From Pseudonocardia sp. C8 (lineage in GTDB: Bacteria; Actinomycetota; Actinomycetes; Mycobacteriales; Pseudonocardiaceae): a stretch of DNA of 64,000 bases. The stretch covers positions 2,629,501 through 2,693,500 of the forward strand of contig NZ_JACMTR010000002.1 in NCBI RefSeq assembly GCF_014267175.1, read 5' to 3'. The notes below the pieces were generated by a model. The model worked only from the letters and a program-made list of their open reading frames with translations, ran no database searches and was not told the origin of the DNA. Numbering within the stretch: the stretch's first letter is position 1; the number at the start of each line of letters is the position of its first letter. Shown here piece after piece: positions 7,309 to 16,141 of this stretch. Both the position numbers and the translations under genes were made by a program.

Positions 7309-9293
7309 TGGCCGCCGTCCCCGTCGCCGGCTCCGAACGGTTCGCCCAGGGCGGTCACCCGCTCCCGCCCGGCGACATGTTCGGCGACGTCACGCTGCAC
7401 CGGGTGCCCGAGGGCACCGACGTCGACCCGCTGACCTACGAGGTCGTCCGGCACCGGCTGGTCGCGATCACCGAGGACATGGGTGACGCGGTGAAGCGGA
7501 TGTCCGGCTCGGTCGTCGTGACCGACTGCAACGACTTCGGGACCGGGATCATGGACGAGGCCGGTGAGACCGTGCAGGTCGGCCTCTACAACACCCAGCT
7601 CGGGTCCGCGCTCGACATGGCGGTGCGGTGGACGCTGCAACACCGCGCCACCAACCCGGGGATCCGCCCCGGTGACCAGTTCCTGCTCAACGACCCGTGG
7701 GTCGGCGGCGGGCTGCACCAGAACGACGTGACCGTGCTGGCCCCGCTGTTCTGCGACGGAGAGCTGTTCTGCTGGACCAGCGTCGTCGCGCACCAGGTCG
7801 ACCTCGGCGGGGTCTCGCCCGGCAGCTGGTCGGTGGAGGGCCGGGACGTGTTCTGGGAGTCGCTGCCGATCCCGCCGGTGACGATCGTCGAGGGCGATCG
7901 CCTGCGCTCCGACGTCGAGGACATGTACCTGCGCCGGTCCCGGGTGCCGAAGCTGGTGGGGCTCGACCTGCGGGCCAAGATCGGTGCGAACAACGTCGCG
8001 CACGAGCGGCTGCGTGCCCTGATCGCGACCTACGGGCCGGCCACGGTCAAGGCCGTCATGAAGAAGATGACCGCCGACACCGAGACCAGGCTGCGCGACC
8101 GCCTGCGCACGCTGCCCGACGGGACCTGGTCCGCGGTCGCCCACCAGGACGGTGCCCGGGCCGGAGACCGCGACATCCACAAGATCGTCGTGGCGATGAC
8201 CAAGCGCGACGACCGGCTGACCTTCGACTTCACCGGCACCGACCCGCAGGTCGAGGGCATCATCAACTGCACGTACGCCGGGCTGCGCGGCGGGCTGCTG
8301 CCGATCCTGCTGACCATGCTGTGCCCGGACATCTCGTGGTCACCGGGCGGGGTGTTCCGCTGCGTCGACATCATCAGCGAACCCGGGACGCTGAACAACT
8401 GCACGTTCCCGGCCGGGATCGGCAAGGCGTCGGTCAACTCGGCCTGGGCCACCCAGAACGCGGTGTCGGAGACGGTCGCGGCGATGCTCGGCACCCATCC
8501 CGAGCTATCCCGCTCGGCGATGAGCGTCTGCCAGGGCAGCTTCGACCTCGCCCTGCTCGCCGGGGTCGACCAGCGCGGCAACGGGTTCGCGACCATGCTG
8601 TGCGACTCGATGGCCGGCGGGATGGGCGCCAAGGTGGACGGCGACGGCGTCGACACCGGCGGGCAGAACTGCATCCCGATGGGCCGGATCGCCGACGTGG
8701 AGATCAACGAGTTCAGCTTCCCGATGCTCTACCTGTGGCGCCGGGAGGAGGCCGACTCCGGCGGCGCGGGCCGGTGGCGCGGCGGGGTCGGGGCCTCGAG
8801 CTGCTTCGTGCCGCACGACTCGCCGGCCGGCCAGGTGCACCTGGTCGTGTCCGCGAACGGCAAGGCGGTGCCCCAGTCGCCGGGCCTGTCGGGCGGCTAC
8901 CCGGCCGCGACCCAGTGGGACGTGTTGGTCCGGGACTCCTCGGCGCGTGCGCAGCTGGCTGCCGGGCGGATACCGCAGACCCTGGACGAGCTCGGCGGCA
9001 CCGCGCAGACCGTCCCCCCGCACCTGGAGACCGACCTGGGGGCCGGCGACGTGTACTTCACCCACTGGCAGGGCGGCGGCGGGCTCGGGGATCCGCTGCA
9101 CCGCGAACCCGAGCGGGTCGCCGCCGACGTCGCGAACCGGAAGGTGTCGGTGGTCGCGGCCCGCGATGTCTACGGGGTCGCGCTGGCCGGTGACGGAAGC
9201 GCCGACCCGGCGGGCACGGCGGCGCTACGCGGCCGGCTGCGCCACCGGCGGGCCGGCCTCACCTCGTCCGACGAGACCGGCGAAGGAGCCTGA
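7308..9293 (+). CDS. Hydantoinase B-type subunit, acetone/acetophenone carboxylase-like
   Basis: The 661-residue product is a HyuB-type protein of usual length. Recognisable segments include VRHRLVAITEDMG near the start, NDPWVGGGLHQNDV, the histidine-containing VVAHQVDLGG, and a glycine-rich C-terminus (HWQGGGGLGDP). These are the hallmarks of the large catalytic subunit that works with HyuA. In acetone carboxylase the equivalent subunit takes part in ATP-dependent carboxylation. The start overlaps the HyuA stop, and only one base separates its stop from the GTG of the small third subunit. Hydantoin cleavage is the main alternative function, but no hydantoinase (HyuH) or racemase gene is nearby. 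Confidence 0.88.
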   Translation: MAAVPVAGSERFAQGGHPLPPGDMFGDVTLHRVPEGTDVDPLTYEVVRHRLVAITEDMGDAVKRMSGSVVVTDCNDFGTGIMDEAGETVQVGLYNTQLGSALDMAVRWTLQHRATNPGIRPGDQFLLNDPWVGGGLHQNDVTVLAPLFCDGELFCWTSVVAHQVDLGGVSPGSWSVEGRDVFWESLPIPPVTIVEGDRLRSDVEDMYLRRSRVPKLVGLDLRAKIGANNVAHERLRALIATYGPATVKAVMKKMTADTETRLRDRLRTLPDGTWSAVAHQDGARAGDRDIHKIVVAMTKRDDRLTFDFTGTDPQVEGIINCTYAGLRGGLLPILLTMLCPDISWSPGGVFRCVDIISEPGTLNNCTFPAGIGKASVNSAWATQNAVSETVAAMLGTHPELSRSAMSVCQGSFDLALLAGVDQRGNGFATMLCDSMAGGMGAKVDGDGVDTGGQNCIPMGRIADVEINEFSFPMLYLWRREEADSGGAGRWRGGVGASSCFVPHDSPAGQVHLVVSANGKAVPQSPGLSGGYPAATQWDVLVRDSSARAQLAAGRIPQTLDELGGTAQTVPPHLETDLGAGDVYFTHWQGGGGLGDPLHREPERVAADVANRKVSVVAARDVYGVALAGDGSADPAGTAALRGRLRHRRAGLTSSDETGEGA

Positions 9294-9294
9294 C

Positions 9295-9576
9295 GTGGCC
9301 ATCGACCTGAACCTGGACATCGACGACACCGGCGCGGTGGTGTGCCGGCACTGCGGTGCCACCGTCGGCGCTTCGGTGGCCGACCCGCTGGGGCACGCCG
9401 TGCGCCACGAGCGGCCCTCGGTTGAGGCGGGCCCCGCCGTGCACGCCGCGCCGTCGGAGTTCGTCGACCGCGACGTCGTGCTGCGCCAGGCGTTCTGCCC
9501 CGGCTGCCTGGCGCTGGTCTTCACCGAGATCGTCCCTGCCGGGGAACCCTCCTACCGCGTCTGGAGCCTGACATGA
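9295..9576 (+). CDS. Small acetone-carboxylase gamma-like zinc protein
   Basis: This 93-residue protein starts at GTG 9295, six bases after GAAGGAG. It has two cysteine pairs, CRHC near residue 18 and CPGC near 68, spaced like a zinc ribbon. The FCPGCLALVFTEI ending resembles the acetone carboxylase gamma subunit family (PF08882). A free-standing small zinc protein beside HyuA and HyuB is typical of acetone and acetophenone carboxylases and not of hydantoinases, so this gene is the main argument for the carboxylase assignment. It overlaps the next gene by ATGA. Confidence 0.75.
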   Translation: MAIDLNLDIDDTGAVVCRHCGATVGASVADPLGHAVRHERPSVEAGPAVHAAPSEFVDRDVVLRQAFCPGCLALVFTEIVPAGEPSYRVWSLT

Positions 9577-10328
9577 CCCGCCTCGACGGACGCACCGTCG
9601 TCGTGACCGGTGCCGCACAGGGCATCGGCGCCGCCTACGCCCGCCGGTTCGTCGCCGAGGGCGCCACCGTGGTGCTCGCCGACCGCAACGCCGAGGGCGC
9701 CGAGGCGGTCGTGGCCGGCACGGACGGCCCCGGGAAGGCGGTCGCCCGCCCGCTCGACGTGGCGGACCGGGCGTCGTGCCGGGAGCTCGCCGGATGGATC
9801 GCCGACACCTACGGCAGGGTCGACGGCGTGGTCAACAACGCCGCGGTGTTCTCCACGATCACGATGAAGCCGTTCTGGGAGATCACCGACGAGGAGTGGG
9901 ACCGGGTCCTGTCGGTGAACCTGCGCGGGCCGTGGCTGGTGGTGTCGGAGCTGCTCGACCTGCTGCGCCGGTCGGACTCGGCGAGCGTGGTGAACATCGG
10001 CTCGGACGCGGTGCAGCTGGGCCGGCCCGGCTACCTGCACTACGTCGCCGGTAAGGGCGGGGTGCACGGGATGACCTGGTCGATGGCCCGCGAGCTGGGG
10101 GAGTTCGGGATCCGGGTGAACACGTTGTCGCCCGGGCCGGTGTACACCGAGGTGCCGCGCGAGACCGTGACCCCGGCCCAGCGGGAGGCGATGCTGGCCG
10201 CCCAGTGCCTGCACCGGCCCGCCGAGCCCGACGACATGATCGGGACCGCGGTGTTCCTGCTGTCCGGCGACGCCACCTACCTGACCGGCCAGACGATCAG
10301 CGTCAACGGTGGGCTGGTGCACCGCTGA
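9573..10328 (+). CDS. Short-chain dehydrogenase/reductase
   Basis: The 251-residue protein is a classical SDR. The cofactor motif TGAAQGIG is at residues 12-19, NNAA near 90, and the catalytic Ser-Tyr-Lys triad lies in the NIGSDAVQ and YLHYVAGKG segments. The VNGGLVHR C-terminus is typical. An aspartate after the second strand (LADRN) suggests preference for NAD(H). It overlaps the gamma-like gene by four bases and belongs to the same operon. Oxidation of an alcohol to the ketone used by the carboxylase would fit, but that order is inferred. Confidence 0.9.
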   Translation: MTRLDGRTVVVTGAAQGIGAAYARRFVAEGATVVLADRNAEGAEAVVAGTDGPGKAVARPLDVADRASCRELAGWIADTYGRVDGVVNNAAVFSTITMKPFWEITDEEWDRVLSVNLRGPWLVVSELLDLLRRSDSASVVNIGSDAVQLGRPGYLHYVAGKGGVHGMTWSMARELGEFGIRVNTLSPGPVYTEVPRETVTPAQREAMLAAQCLHRPAEPDDMIGTAVFLLSGDATYLTGQTISVNGGLVHR

Positions 10329-10372
10329 CCGCCCGTCCACGGTCCACCCACGGCGCGGAGGAGCCCCGGATC

Positions 10373-12310
10373 ATGCAGTTCCATCTCGACGGTTACCGGA
10401 CCGGTGACCCGTTCGTCGCCGACCCGCACCCCTCCGTGGGGGAGCGCACCGGCGCGCTTCCCGACCGGACCGACGTGCTCGTCGTGGGGGCCGGTCCGGC
10501 CGGGCTGGTCGTCGCCGCGCAGCTCGCGAACGTCCCCGAGGTGTCGACCGTCGTCGTCGACCGGAGGGACGGCCCGCTGGAGGTCGGGCAGGCCGACGGC
10601 GTGGCCTGCCGGACGATGGAGATGCTCCAGGCCTTCGGGGTCGCCGGCCGGCTGGCCGAGGAGAGCTACCAGGTCAACGAGGTGACCTTCTGGCGCCCGG
10701 GCCCCGACGGGGCCCTCACCCGCACCGGCTGGGTCCCGGACGTCGAGGACGACCTCTCCGAGATGCCGCACGTGATCGTGAACCAGGCCCGGCTGCTGGA
10801 GCACCTGCGCGACCACATGCGGCGCTCACCGGCGCGGTCCGCGCCGTTCCACGGGCTGCAGCTCACCGGGCTGACCGTCGACCGCTGTGCCGACACCTGG
10901 GCGGACCACCTCGTCACGGCTACGCTGGCGCACGTCGAGGACGGGCAGGAGACGGGGGAGACCTCGACCGTCCGCGCCCGCTACGTCGTCGGCTGCGACG
11001 GCGCCCGCAGCGCGACCCGCGCCGCGATCGGCCGCGCCCTCGCCGGCGACGCCATGAACAAGTCCTGGGGCGTGCTCGACGTCCTGGTCGACACCGACTT
11101 CCCGGACATCCGGCGCAAGAGCACGATCCACTCGTCCGGCGGAAGCATGCTGATCATCCCGCGGGAGGGCGGCCACCTCGTCCGGCTCTACATCGAGCTC
11201 GACAACGACCGCGACGGCGCGATGCTGCGGTCCCGCAGCGTGACACCGGAGCGGCTCGCCGACGTCGCGGCCCGCATCCTGCACCCGTACCGGCTCGAGG
11301 TCCGCGACGTCGGCTGGTGGGCGGTGTACGAGATCGGGCAGCGGCTGTGCGACCGCTTCGACGACACCGAACCCGGTGACGGGCGGGTCCCGCGCGTGTT
11401 CATCGCCGGCGACGCCTGCCACACGCACAGTGCCAAGGCCGGCCAGGGCATGAACGTCTCGCTGGCCGACGGCTGGAACCTCGGCTGGAAGCTGGCGACC
11501 GTGCTGCGCGGCACCGCCCGCCCGGAGCTGCTGCGCACCTACACCGACGAGCGGCAGGCGGTCGCCCGTGAGCTGATCGACTTCGATCGGGAGTTCGCCA
11601 CCCTGTTCAGCACCCGCCCGGGCGAGCACGCCGACCCGGAGGAGTTCGCGCGCTACTTCCGCGAGCACGGCCGGTTCACCGCCGGCGTCGCGGTCCGGTA
11701 CGCGCCCTCGCCGGTGACTGCCGCCGACGCCAGCCAGGAGCTCGCCACCGGGCTGCCGGTCGGGACCCGGTTCCACTCCGCGCCCGTGGTGCGGCTGGCC
11801 GACGCCAGGCCGATGCAGCTCGGTCACGCCGCCCGGGCGGACGCGGCGTGGCGGGTCTACGTGTTCGCCGACCGGACGCAGGAGGCCTTCCGGGCAGCGT
11901 GCGCGGACCTGCACGCCGTGCGGGACCGGTTCACCCCCGCCGCGGCCGAGCCGGACTCGGTGCTCGACGTCCTCGGGGTCCTCCAGCAGGACCACCACGA
12001 CGTGGCCGTGGAGGAGCTCCCCGCGGTGCTGCGCCCCCGCAAGGGCCGGTTCTCGCTGGTCGACCACGAGAAGGTGTTCTGCGCCGATCCCCGCGACGAC
12101 GTCTTCGACCGGCGGGGGGTCGACCGCGGCGGCTGCCTGGTCCTGGTCCGGCCGGACCAGTACGTGGCGCACGTCCTCCCGCTGGACGCCTGCGCGGCGC
12201 TGCGGACCTTCCTCGACGGTGTGCTCGTCGCCGCGCGGCCCGGGCCGGAACGGGACCGCGCCGGCCGGACCGTTCCGGCGCGGGCCGGGTCGGGACCGGC
12301 GGTGTCATGA
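10373..12310 (+). CDS. FAD-dependent aromatic monooxygenase, phenol 2-/3-hydroxybenzoate 4-monooxygenase type
   Basis: This 645-residue protein is a class A flavin monooxygenase of the FAD_binding_3 group. The dinucleotide motif VVGAGPAGL is near residue 36, the DG-type CDGARSATR near 207, and the second flavin motif IAGDACHTHSAKAGQGMN near 342. The last 170 residues form the thioredoxin-like dimerisation domain seen in phenol hydroxylase and MobA. GGAGGAG at 10357-10363 sets the ATG at 10373. The family hydroxylates phenolic rings with NAD(P)H and oxygen, so the substrate of the island is probably aromatic. It is the last gene of the cluster. Confidence 0.85.
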   Translation: MQFHLDGYRTGDPFVADPHPSVGERTGALPDRTDVLVVGAGPAGLVVAAQLANVPEVSTVVVDRRDGPLEVGQADGVACRTMEMLQAFGVAGRLAEESYQVNEVTFWRPGPDGALTRTGWVPDVEDDLSEMPHVIVNQARLLEHLRDHMRRSPARSAPFHGLQLTGLTVDRCADTWADHLVTATLAHVEDGQETGETSTVRARYVVGCDGARSATRAAIGRALAGDAMNKSWGVLDVLVDTDFPDIRRKSTIHSSGGSMLIIPREGGHLVRLYIELDNDRDGAMLRSRSVTPERLADVAARILHPYRLEVRDVGWWAVYEIGQRLCDRFDDTEPGDGRVPRVFIAGDACHTHSAKAGQGMNVSLADGWNLGWKLATVLRGTARPELLRTYTDERQAVARELIDFDREFATLFSTRPGEHADPEEFARYFREHGRFTAGVAVRYAPSPVTAADASQELATGLPVGTRFHSAPVVRLADARPMQLGHAARADAAWRVYVFADRTQEAFRAACADLHAVRDRFTPAAAEPDSVLDVLGVLQQDHHDVAVEELPAVLRPRKGRFSLVDHEKVFCADPRDDVFDRRGVDRGGCLVLVRPDQYVAHVLPLDACAALRTFLDGVLVAARPGPERDRAGRTVPARAGSGPAVS

Positions 12311-12403
12311 CCGAGCTGCGCGACCATCCCGGGCGAGAGACCTGAGGGCACGCGGGTCCCGGCCGCCCATTCCCCCTCCCGGCCCCGATCGCCCGGTAGA
12401 CTC

Positions 12404-12429
12404 CGGGCCGGGTCGAACCCTCCGGCCCG
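12404..12429 (+). terminator. GC-rich hairpin between the monooxygenase and the GAF-ANTAR gene
   Basis: CGGGCCGG at 12404-12411 pairs perfectly with CCGGCCCG at 12422-12429 around a ten-base loop. There is no T-run. A TAGACT element at 12397-12402 lies just before it. The hairpin may end the catabolic transcript or sit at the 5' end of a GAF-ANTAR leader RNA. Confidence 0.4.
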
Positions 12430-12537
12430 CGTGAGCGTCCAGGAGTCACAGGCCTGGTTCCCGCTGAGGCATGCGCGCGCTCCACCGCCTGCGGCGGGGC
12501 ACAACTCGACGCGTGCCGTCGGCGTCCGTCGACCATG

Positions 12538-12560
12538 CCCCGCCCCCGCGGGTGGCGGGG
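12538..12560 (+). other. Hairpin in the GAF-ANTAR leader
   Basis: CCCCGCC (12538-12544) pairs with GGCGGGG (12554-12560) around a nine-base loop, 24 bases before GTG 12584. ANTAR proteins bind paired RNA hairpins, but the loop is not the hexaloop known for that class. Confidence 0.35.
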
Positions 12561-12583
12561 CCAGCCCCGATGGGACCTTCGCC

Positions 12584-13324
12584 GTGAACGACCCCAGTGC
12601 CTTCCTGCTCGAGTCGCTCAGCCGTGCGGCACGGGAGCTCGTCGGGCGGCACGCCGTCCGCGACCTGGAGAGGACCCTCGCGGAGATCGTGGCCGCGGCG
12701 GTGCGCGCGGTGCCGAACGCCGACGCCGGCGGGATCACGATCGCGGAGAGGTCCGCGATCACATCCCGGTACCCGACGACCGACTCCGTGCGCCGGCTCG
12801 ACGTGCTGCAGTCCGAGCTGCGGGAAGGGCCGTGCATCACCGCCGCGGAGCAGCCGCCCGAGGACGGGGTGGTCTACGCCGCGGACATGGCCGCCGACGA
12901 CGGCCACCAGCGGTGGCCGCAGTTCGCGCCGCGCGTCGTGGAGCACGGGTTCCGGTCGATGCTGTCGACGCAGCTGGCGTTCGAGCGCGGGGTCCCCACC
13001 GCGCTGAACCTGTACTCGCGCGAGCCGGACGCGTTCGACGACGCGGCCCGGACACTGGCCGGACTGTTCGGCCTCCAGGCCGCAGTCCTGCTCTACGGTG
13101 CGCGGCACGCCGCCAACCTGAACCTGGCGCTGGAGTCCCGGGACGTGATCGGGCAGGCCAAGGGCATCCTGCAGGAACGCTTCGACGTCGACGACGACCA
13201 GGCCTTCCACATGCTCGTGCGGACATCGCAGGACACGAACATGCGGCTGGCCGAGGTGGCCCGGTGGCTCGTCGAGCACCGCACGGAGACGCGCGCCGAC
13301 GAGCGCAGGCGGCCGATCGCGTGA
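12584..13324 (+). CDS. GAF-ANTAR regulator (first of a pair)
   Basis: From GTG 12584 the product is 246 residues: a GAF domain (about 25-165) followed by an ANTAR RNA-binding domain (about 178-235, with RDVIGQAKGILQERFDVDDDQAFHMLVRTSQDTNMRL). ANTAR proteins act on nascent RNA as antiterminators when the sensory part is triggered. No receiver domain is attached, so the GAF domain probably senses a small molecule or redox state. The frame is open upstream to 12431, but that extension is rich in P, R and G and not conserved-looking. The second GAF-ANTAR gene and the CheR-PAS gene follow in the same direction. Confidence 0.85.
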   Translation: MNDPSAFLLESLSRAARELVGRHAVRDLERTLAEIVAAAVRAVPNADAGGITIAERSAITSRYPTTDSVRRLDVLQSELREGPCITAAEQPPEDGVVYAADMAADDGHQRWPQFAPRVVEHGFRSMLSTQLAFERGVPTALNLYSREPDAFDDAARTLAGLFGLQAAVLLYGARHAANLNLALESRDVIGQAKGILQERFDVDDDQAFHMLVRTSQDTNMRLAEVARWLVEHRTETRADERRRPIA

Positions 13325-13539
13325 TCCCGGCCGCGGAGCGGCCGGTGGACGTTTCGTGACCTGCCCCGGAGGTAGGTGACCCGAGCCCGTCCCCCGTCCC
13401 GGGACGAGAGACGGGTCAGACGCGGCGGGTTCAAGCCCAGGAGCCCGCCGCGTCGCCGTCACGCCCGCTGGCCGACGGGTGCCCGTCGTGCTGGAATCGG
13501 ACGAATGGACACCCCATCCACGTCCGTCGCCAGCGCCGC

Positions 13540-14256
13540 GTGTGGCAGCAGCTCACCGACCACACCGGGTTCGTGCGCCTGCTCGACACCGCCGTCGACC
13601 GGGTGACCGTCACCGACGATCCCGACACCGTCCTGCGGGGCATCGTGGACGGGGCCGTCGCCGGCATCCCCGCGGTCGACCACGCGTCCGTGACGGTGTG
13701 GGACCCCGCCGGGCGGATCGTGCGCGCGGCGGCGAGCGACGACGACGCGGCCCGGCTGCGCGCCGCCCAGGCCGATCTCGACGAGGGGCCCGGCATTGAC
13801 GCCCGGACCGGAGGCGTCACCGTCGTCGTGCACGATCTCGCGGCCGACGGGCGGTGGACGGCGTTCGGCCCGCTCGCGCGGGAGCACGGCGTCCGCAGCG
13901 TGGTCGCGGTGCCGCTGCGGTGCGGGTGGCACACCGGCGCGCTGACCCTGTGGTCACGGGCCGTGGCGGCGTTCGACGAGCCGGGGCAGGTCCTCGGCGA
14001 GCTGTTCGGGCGGTACGCGTCGATCGCCGTCGACTCCGCGGAGATCCGGGGCGACCTGCGGCGGGCCATCGAACGCCGGGACGTGATCGGTCAGGCCAAG
14101 GGGATCCTCATGGTGGACCGCGGGGTGGGTCCGGACGAGGCGTTCCGCATCCTGGCCCGCCGCTCGCAGCAGGAGAACACCAAGGTGGCGGACATCGCGC
14201 GCCGGCTGGTGGCCGAGCGGCTCGGCGCACCCACCGGGCCCCGAGGGGACGCCTGA
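13540..14256 (+). CDS. GAF-ANTAR regulator (second of a pair)
   Basis: The 238-residue protein repeats the neighbour's layout: GAF (about 20-165) then ANTAR (about 170-225, RDVIGQAKGILMVDRGVGPDEAFRILARRSQQENTKV). The ANTAR domains are close in sequence while the GAF domains differ, as expected after duplication with a new ligand. GTG 13540 opens the frame, and no better start was found. It lies 49 bases before the CheR-PAS gene, so both probably belong to one transcription unit. The RNA target is unknown. Confidence 0.82.
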   Translation: MWQQLTDHTGFVRLLDTAVDRVTVTDDPDTVLRGIVDGAVAGIPAVDHASVTVWDPAGRIVRAAASDDDAARLRAAQADLDEGPGIDARTGGVTVVVHDLAADGRWTAFGPLAREHGVRSVVAVPLRCGWHTGALTLWSRAVAAFDEPGQVLGELFGRYASIAVDSAEIRGDLRRAIERRDVIGQAKGILMVDRGVGPDEAFRILARRSQQENTKVADIARRLVAERLGAPTGPRGDA

Positions 14257-14305
14257 GCGCGCCCGGGCGGCGGGGTGCCGCCGACGAGACGAGCGAGGAC
14301 GACGC

Positions 14306-16141
14306 ATGACGACCGGTGCCGGCGGCCCCGACATCGAGGAGCTGCTGGAGTTCATCAGGGACACCCGCGGGTTCGACTTCACCGGCTACAAGCGCTCGAG
14401 CGTGCAGCGGCGGGTCGAGCGGCGGATGCGCCAGGTCGGGATCGACCAGGTCGGCGACTACCTCGACCTGCTGCAGGCCGACCCCGGCGAGTTCACCCAG
14501 CTGTTCAACACGATCCTGATCAACGTCACGCGCTTCCTCCGCGACCCCGACGCGTGGAAGGAACTCCGGGAGGAGGTGCTGCCGGCGCCGCTGGCCCGCA
14601 AGCCCCGCGGCGAGAGCGTCCGGGTGTGGTCGGCCGGCTGCGCCAGCGGGGAGGAGGCCTACGGCCTGGCCATGCTCCTGGCCGAGGCGCTGGGGGTCGA
14701 GGAGTTCCGGCGCCGGGTCAAGGTCTACGCCACCGACGTCGACGAGGACGCGCTGGCCATCGCGCGCCAGGCCACCTACACCGAGGACGACCTCGAGGAG
14801 GTCCCGGCGGAGTGGCGCGAACGGTACTTCGTGCGGTCCGGGGAGCGGTGGACGTTCCGCCCCGACCTGCGCCGCAGCGTGATCTTCGGCCGCAACGACC
14901 TCGTGCAGGACGCGCCGATCGGCCGCCTCGACATGCTGGTGTGCCGCAACACGCTCATGTACCTCAACGCCGGGACGCAGGCGCAGGTGCTGCGCCGGTT
15001 CGGCTTCGCGCTCGCCCCGACCGGTGTGCTCTTCCTGGGCAGGGCCGAGATCCTCCTGAACCATGCCGAGCTGTTCGTGCCGCTCGACGCGCACCGCCGG
15101 TTCTTCCGCAAGGCCGACCGGCCGCCCACCGGGACCGTGACCGGGTCGTCCGCGCGCGCCGCGGCGGCGACGGTCCCCGCACCCGTCGACGAGGTCCTGC
15201 TCGCCAGCCCGCTGGCCACCGTCGTCCTGGCGGGCGACGACACGGTCCTGCTCGGCAACCGGTCCGCGGAGAGCCGGCTCGGGGTGGGCCCGCGGGATGT
15301 CGGGCGCCCGTTCGGCGAGCTCGAACCGGGCCGGCGCATCCTCGGGCTCCGCACCTCGCTCGAGGACGTCCGCCGGACCCGGGCCGCGCTGTGGCAGCAC
15401 GAGGCCGAGTACGCCCGCACGGCCGGCGAGACGGCGTACTACGACATCCATCTCGTCCCGCTCGACCCGGACGGCCGGACGGTGGCGATCTTCTTCACCG
15501 ACGTCACCCGCCACCACCGGATGGCCGGCGAGCTCCAGGACGCCCACCAGCAGGTGGAGAACGCCTACGAGGAGCTGCAGTCCACGGTGGAGGAGCTGGA
15601 GACGACCAACGAGGAGCTGCAGTCGACCGTGGAGGAGCTGGAGACGACCAACGAGGAGCTGCAGTCGACGGTCGAGGAGCTGGAGACGACCAACGAGGAG
15701 CTGCAGTCGGCCAACGACGAGCTCCGGTCGGCCAACGACGAGCTGCGGGACCGCACCGACGAGCTCGACCGGGCCGGCGACGTCCTCGAGTCGGTGCTGG
15801 GCGGGCTTCGCACGGCCGTCGTCGTGGTCGACACCGCGCTCATGGTGCGGGCCTGGAACGACCGGGCCACCGACCTGTGGGGCCTCCGCCAGGACGAGGC
15901 GGTCGGGCAGCACCTGCTCAACCTCGACCTCAATGTGTCCACCGAGCGGCTGCGGCCGATCGTCCGGACGGCACTGGCCGGGGACCGCCCGGGCGAGCCG
16001 ATCCGCCTCGAGGCGATCAACCGGCGCGGCCGGCCGGTGCAGCTGGTGGTCTCGGCCTCCCCGCTCGTCCCACGCGGGGGAGACCCGACCGGGGTGATCG
16101 TGCTGATGGACGAGGTGGGACCGCCGGGGGTGGCGCCGTGA
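14306..16141 (+). CDS. CheR-type methyltransferase fused to PAS and coiled-coil domains
   Basis: This 611-residue protein begins with a CheR N-terminal helical domain (about 10-60, GYKRSSVQRRVERRM) and the SAM-binding methyltransferase (about 70-270, with VWSAGCASGEEAYGLAM and CRNTLMYLN). A PAS-like domain (about 290-405), a coiled coil (about 410-485) and a second PAS domain (about 490-605) follow. The coiled coil has three identical 14-residue EELQSTVEELETTN units. CheB-CheR-PAS hybrids are known in bacteria, but no CheB, CheA or methyl-accepting receptor lies nearby, so chemotaxis is unlikely. It may methylate glutamates of another sensor. GTG of the next gene overlaps its stop. Confidence 0.82.
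   Translation: MTTGAGGPDIEELLEFIRDTRGFDFTGYKRSSVQRRVERRMRQVGIDQVGDYLDLLQADPGEFTQLFNTILINVTRFLRDPDAWKELREEVLPAPLARKPRGESVRVWSAGCASGEEAYGLAMLLAEALGVEEFRRRVKVYATDVDEDALAIARQATYTEDDLEEVPAEWRERYFVRSGERWTFRPDLRRSVIFGRNDLVQDAPIGRLDMLVCRNTLMYLNAGTQAQVLRRFGFALAPTGVLFLGRAEILLNHAELFVPLDAHRRFFRKADRPPTGTVTGSSARAAAATVPAPVDEVLLASPLATVVLAGDDTVLLGNRSAESRLGVGPRDVGRPFGELEPGRRILGLRTSLEDVRRTRAALWQHEAEYARTAGETAYYDIHLVPLDPDGRTVAIFFTDVTRHHRMAGELQDAHQQVENAYEELQSTVEELETTNEELQSTVEELETTNEELQSTVEELETTNEELQSANDELRSANDELRDRTDELDRAGDVLESVLGGLRTAVVVVDTALMVRAWNDRATDLWGLRQDEAVGQHLLNLDLNVSTERLRPIVRTALAGDRPGEPIRLEAINRRGRPVQLVVSASPLVPRGGDPTGVIVLMDEVGPPGVAP
15569..15694 (+). repeat. Three 42-bp tandem repeats coding for coiled coil
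   Basis: Copies at 15569-15610, 15611-15652 and 15653-15694 encode the same 14 residues and differ by only a few third-position changes. A partial fourth copy follows. They lengthen the coiled coil of the CheR-PAS protein. Confidence 0.85.

Noticed and set aside
12307..12345. Twelve-codon ORF overlapping the monooxygenase stop (ATGA)
   Set aside because: There is no downstream gene to couple to and no sign of conservation; probably chance.
12404..12429. Hairpin with GGTCGAACCC loop, resembling a tRNA T-arm
   Set aside because: No acceptor, D or anticodon arm can be folded around it.
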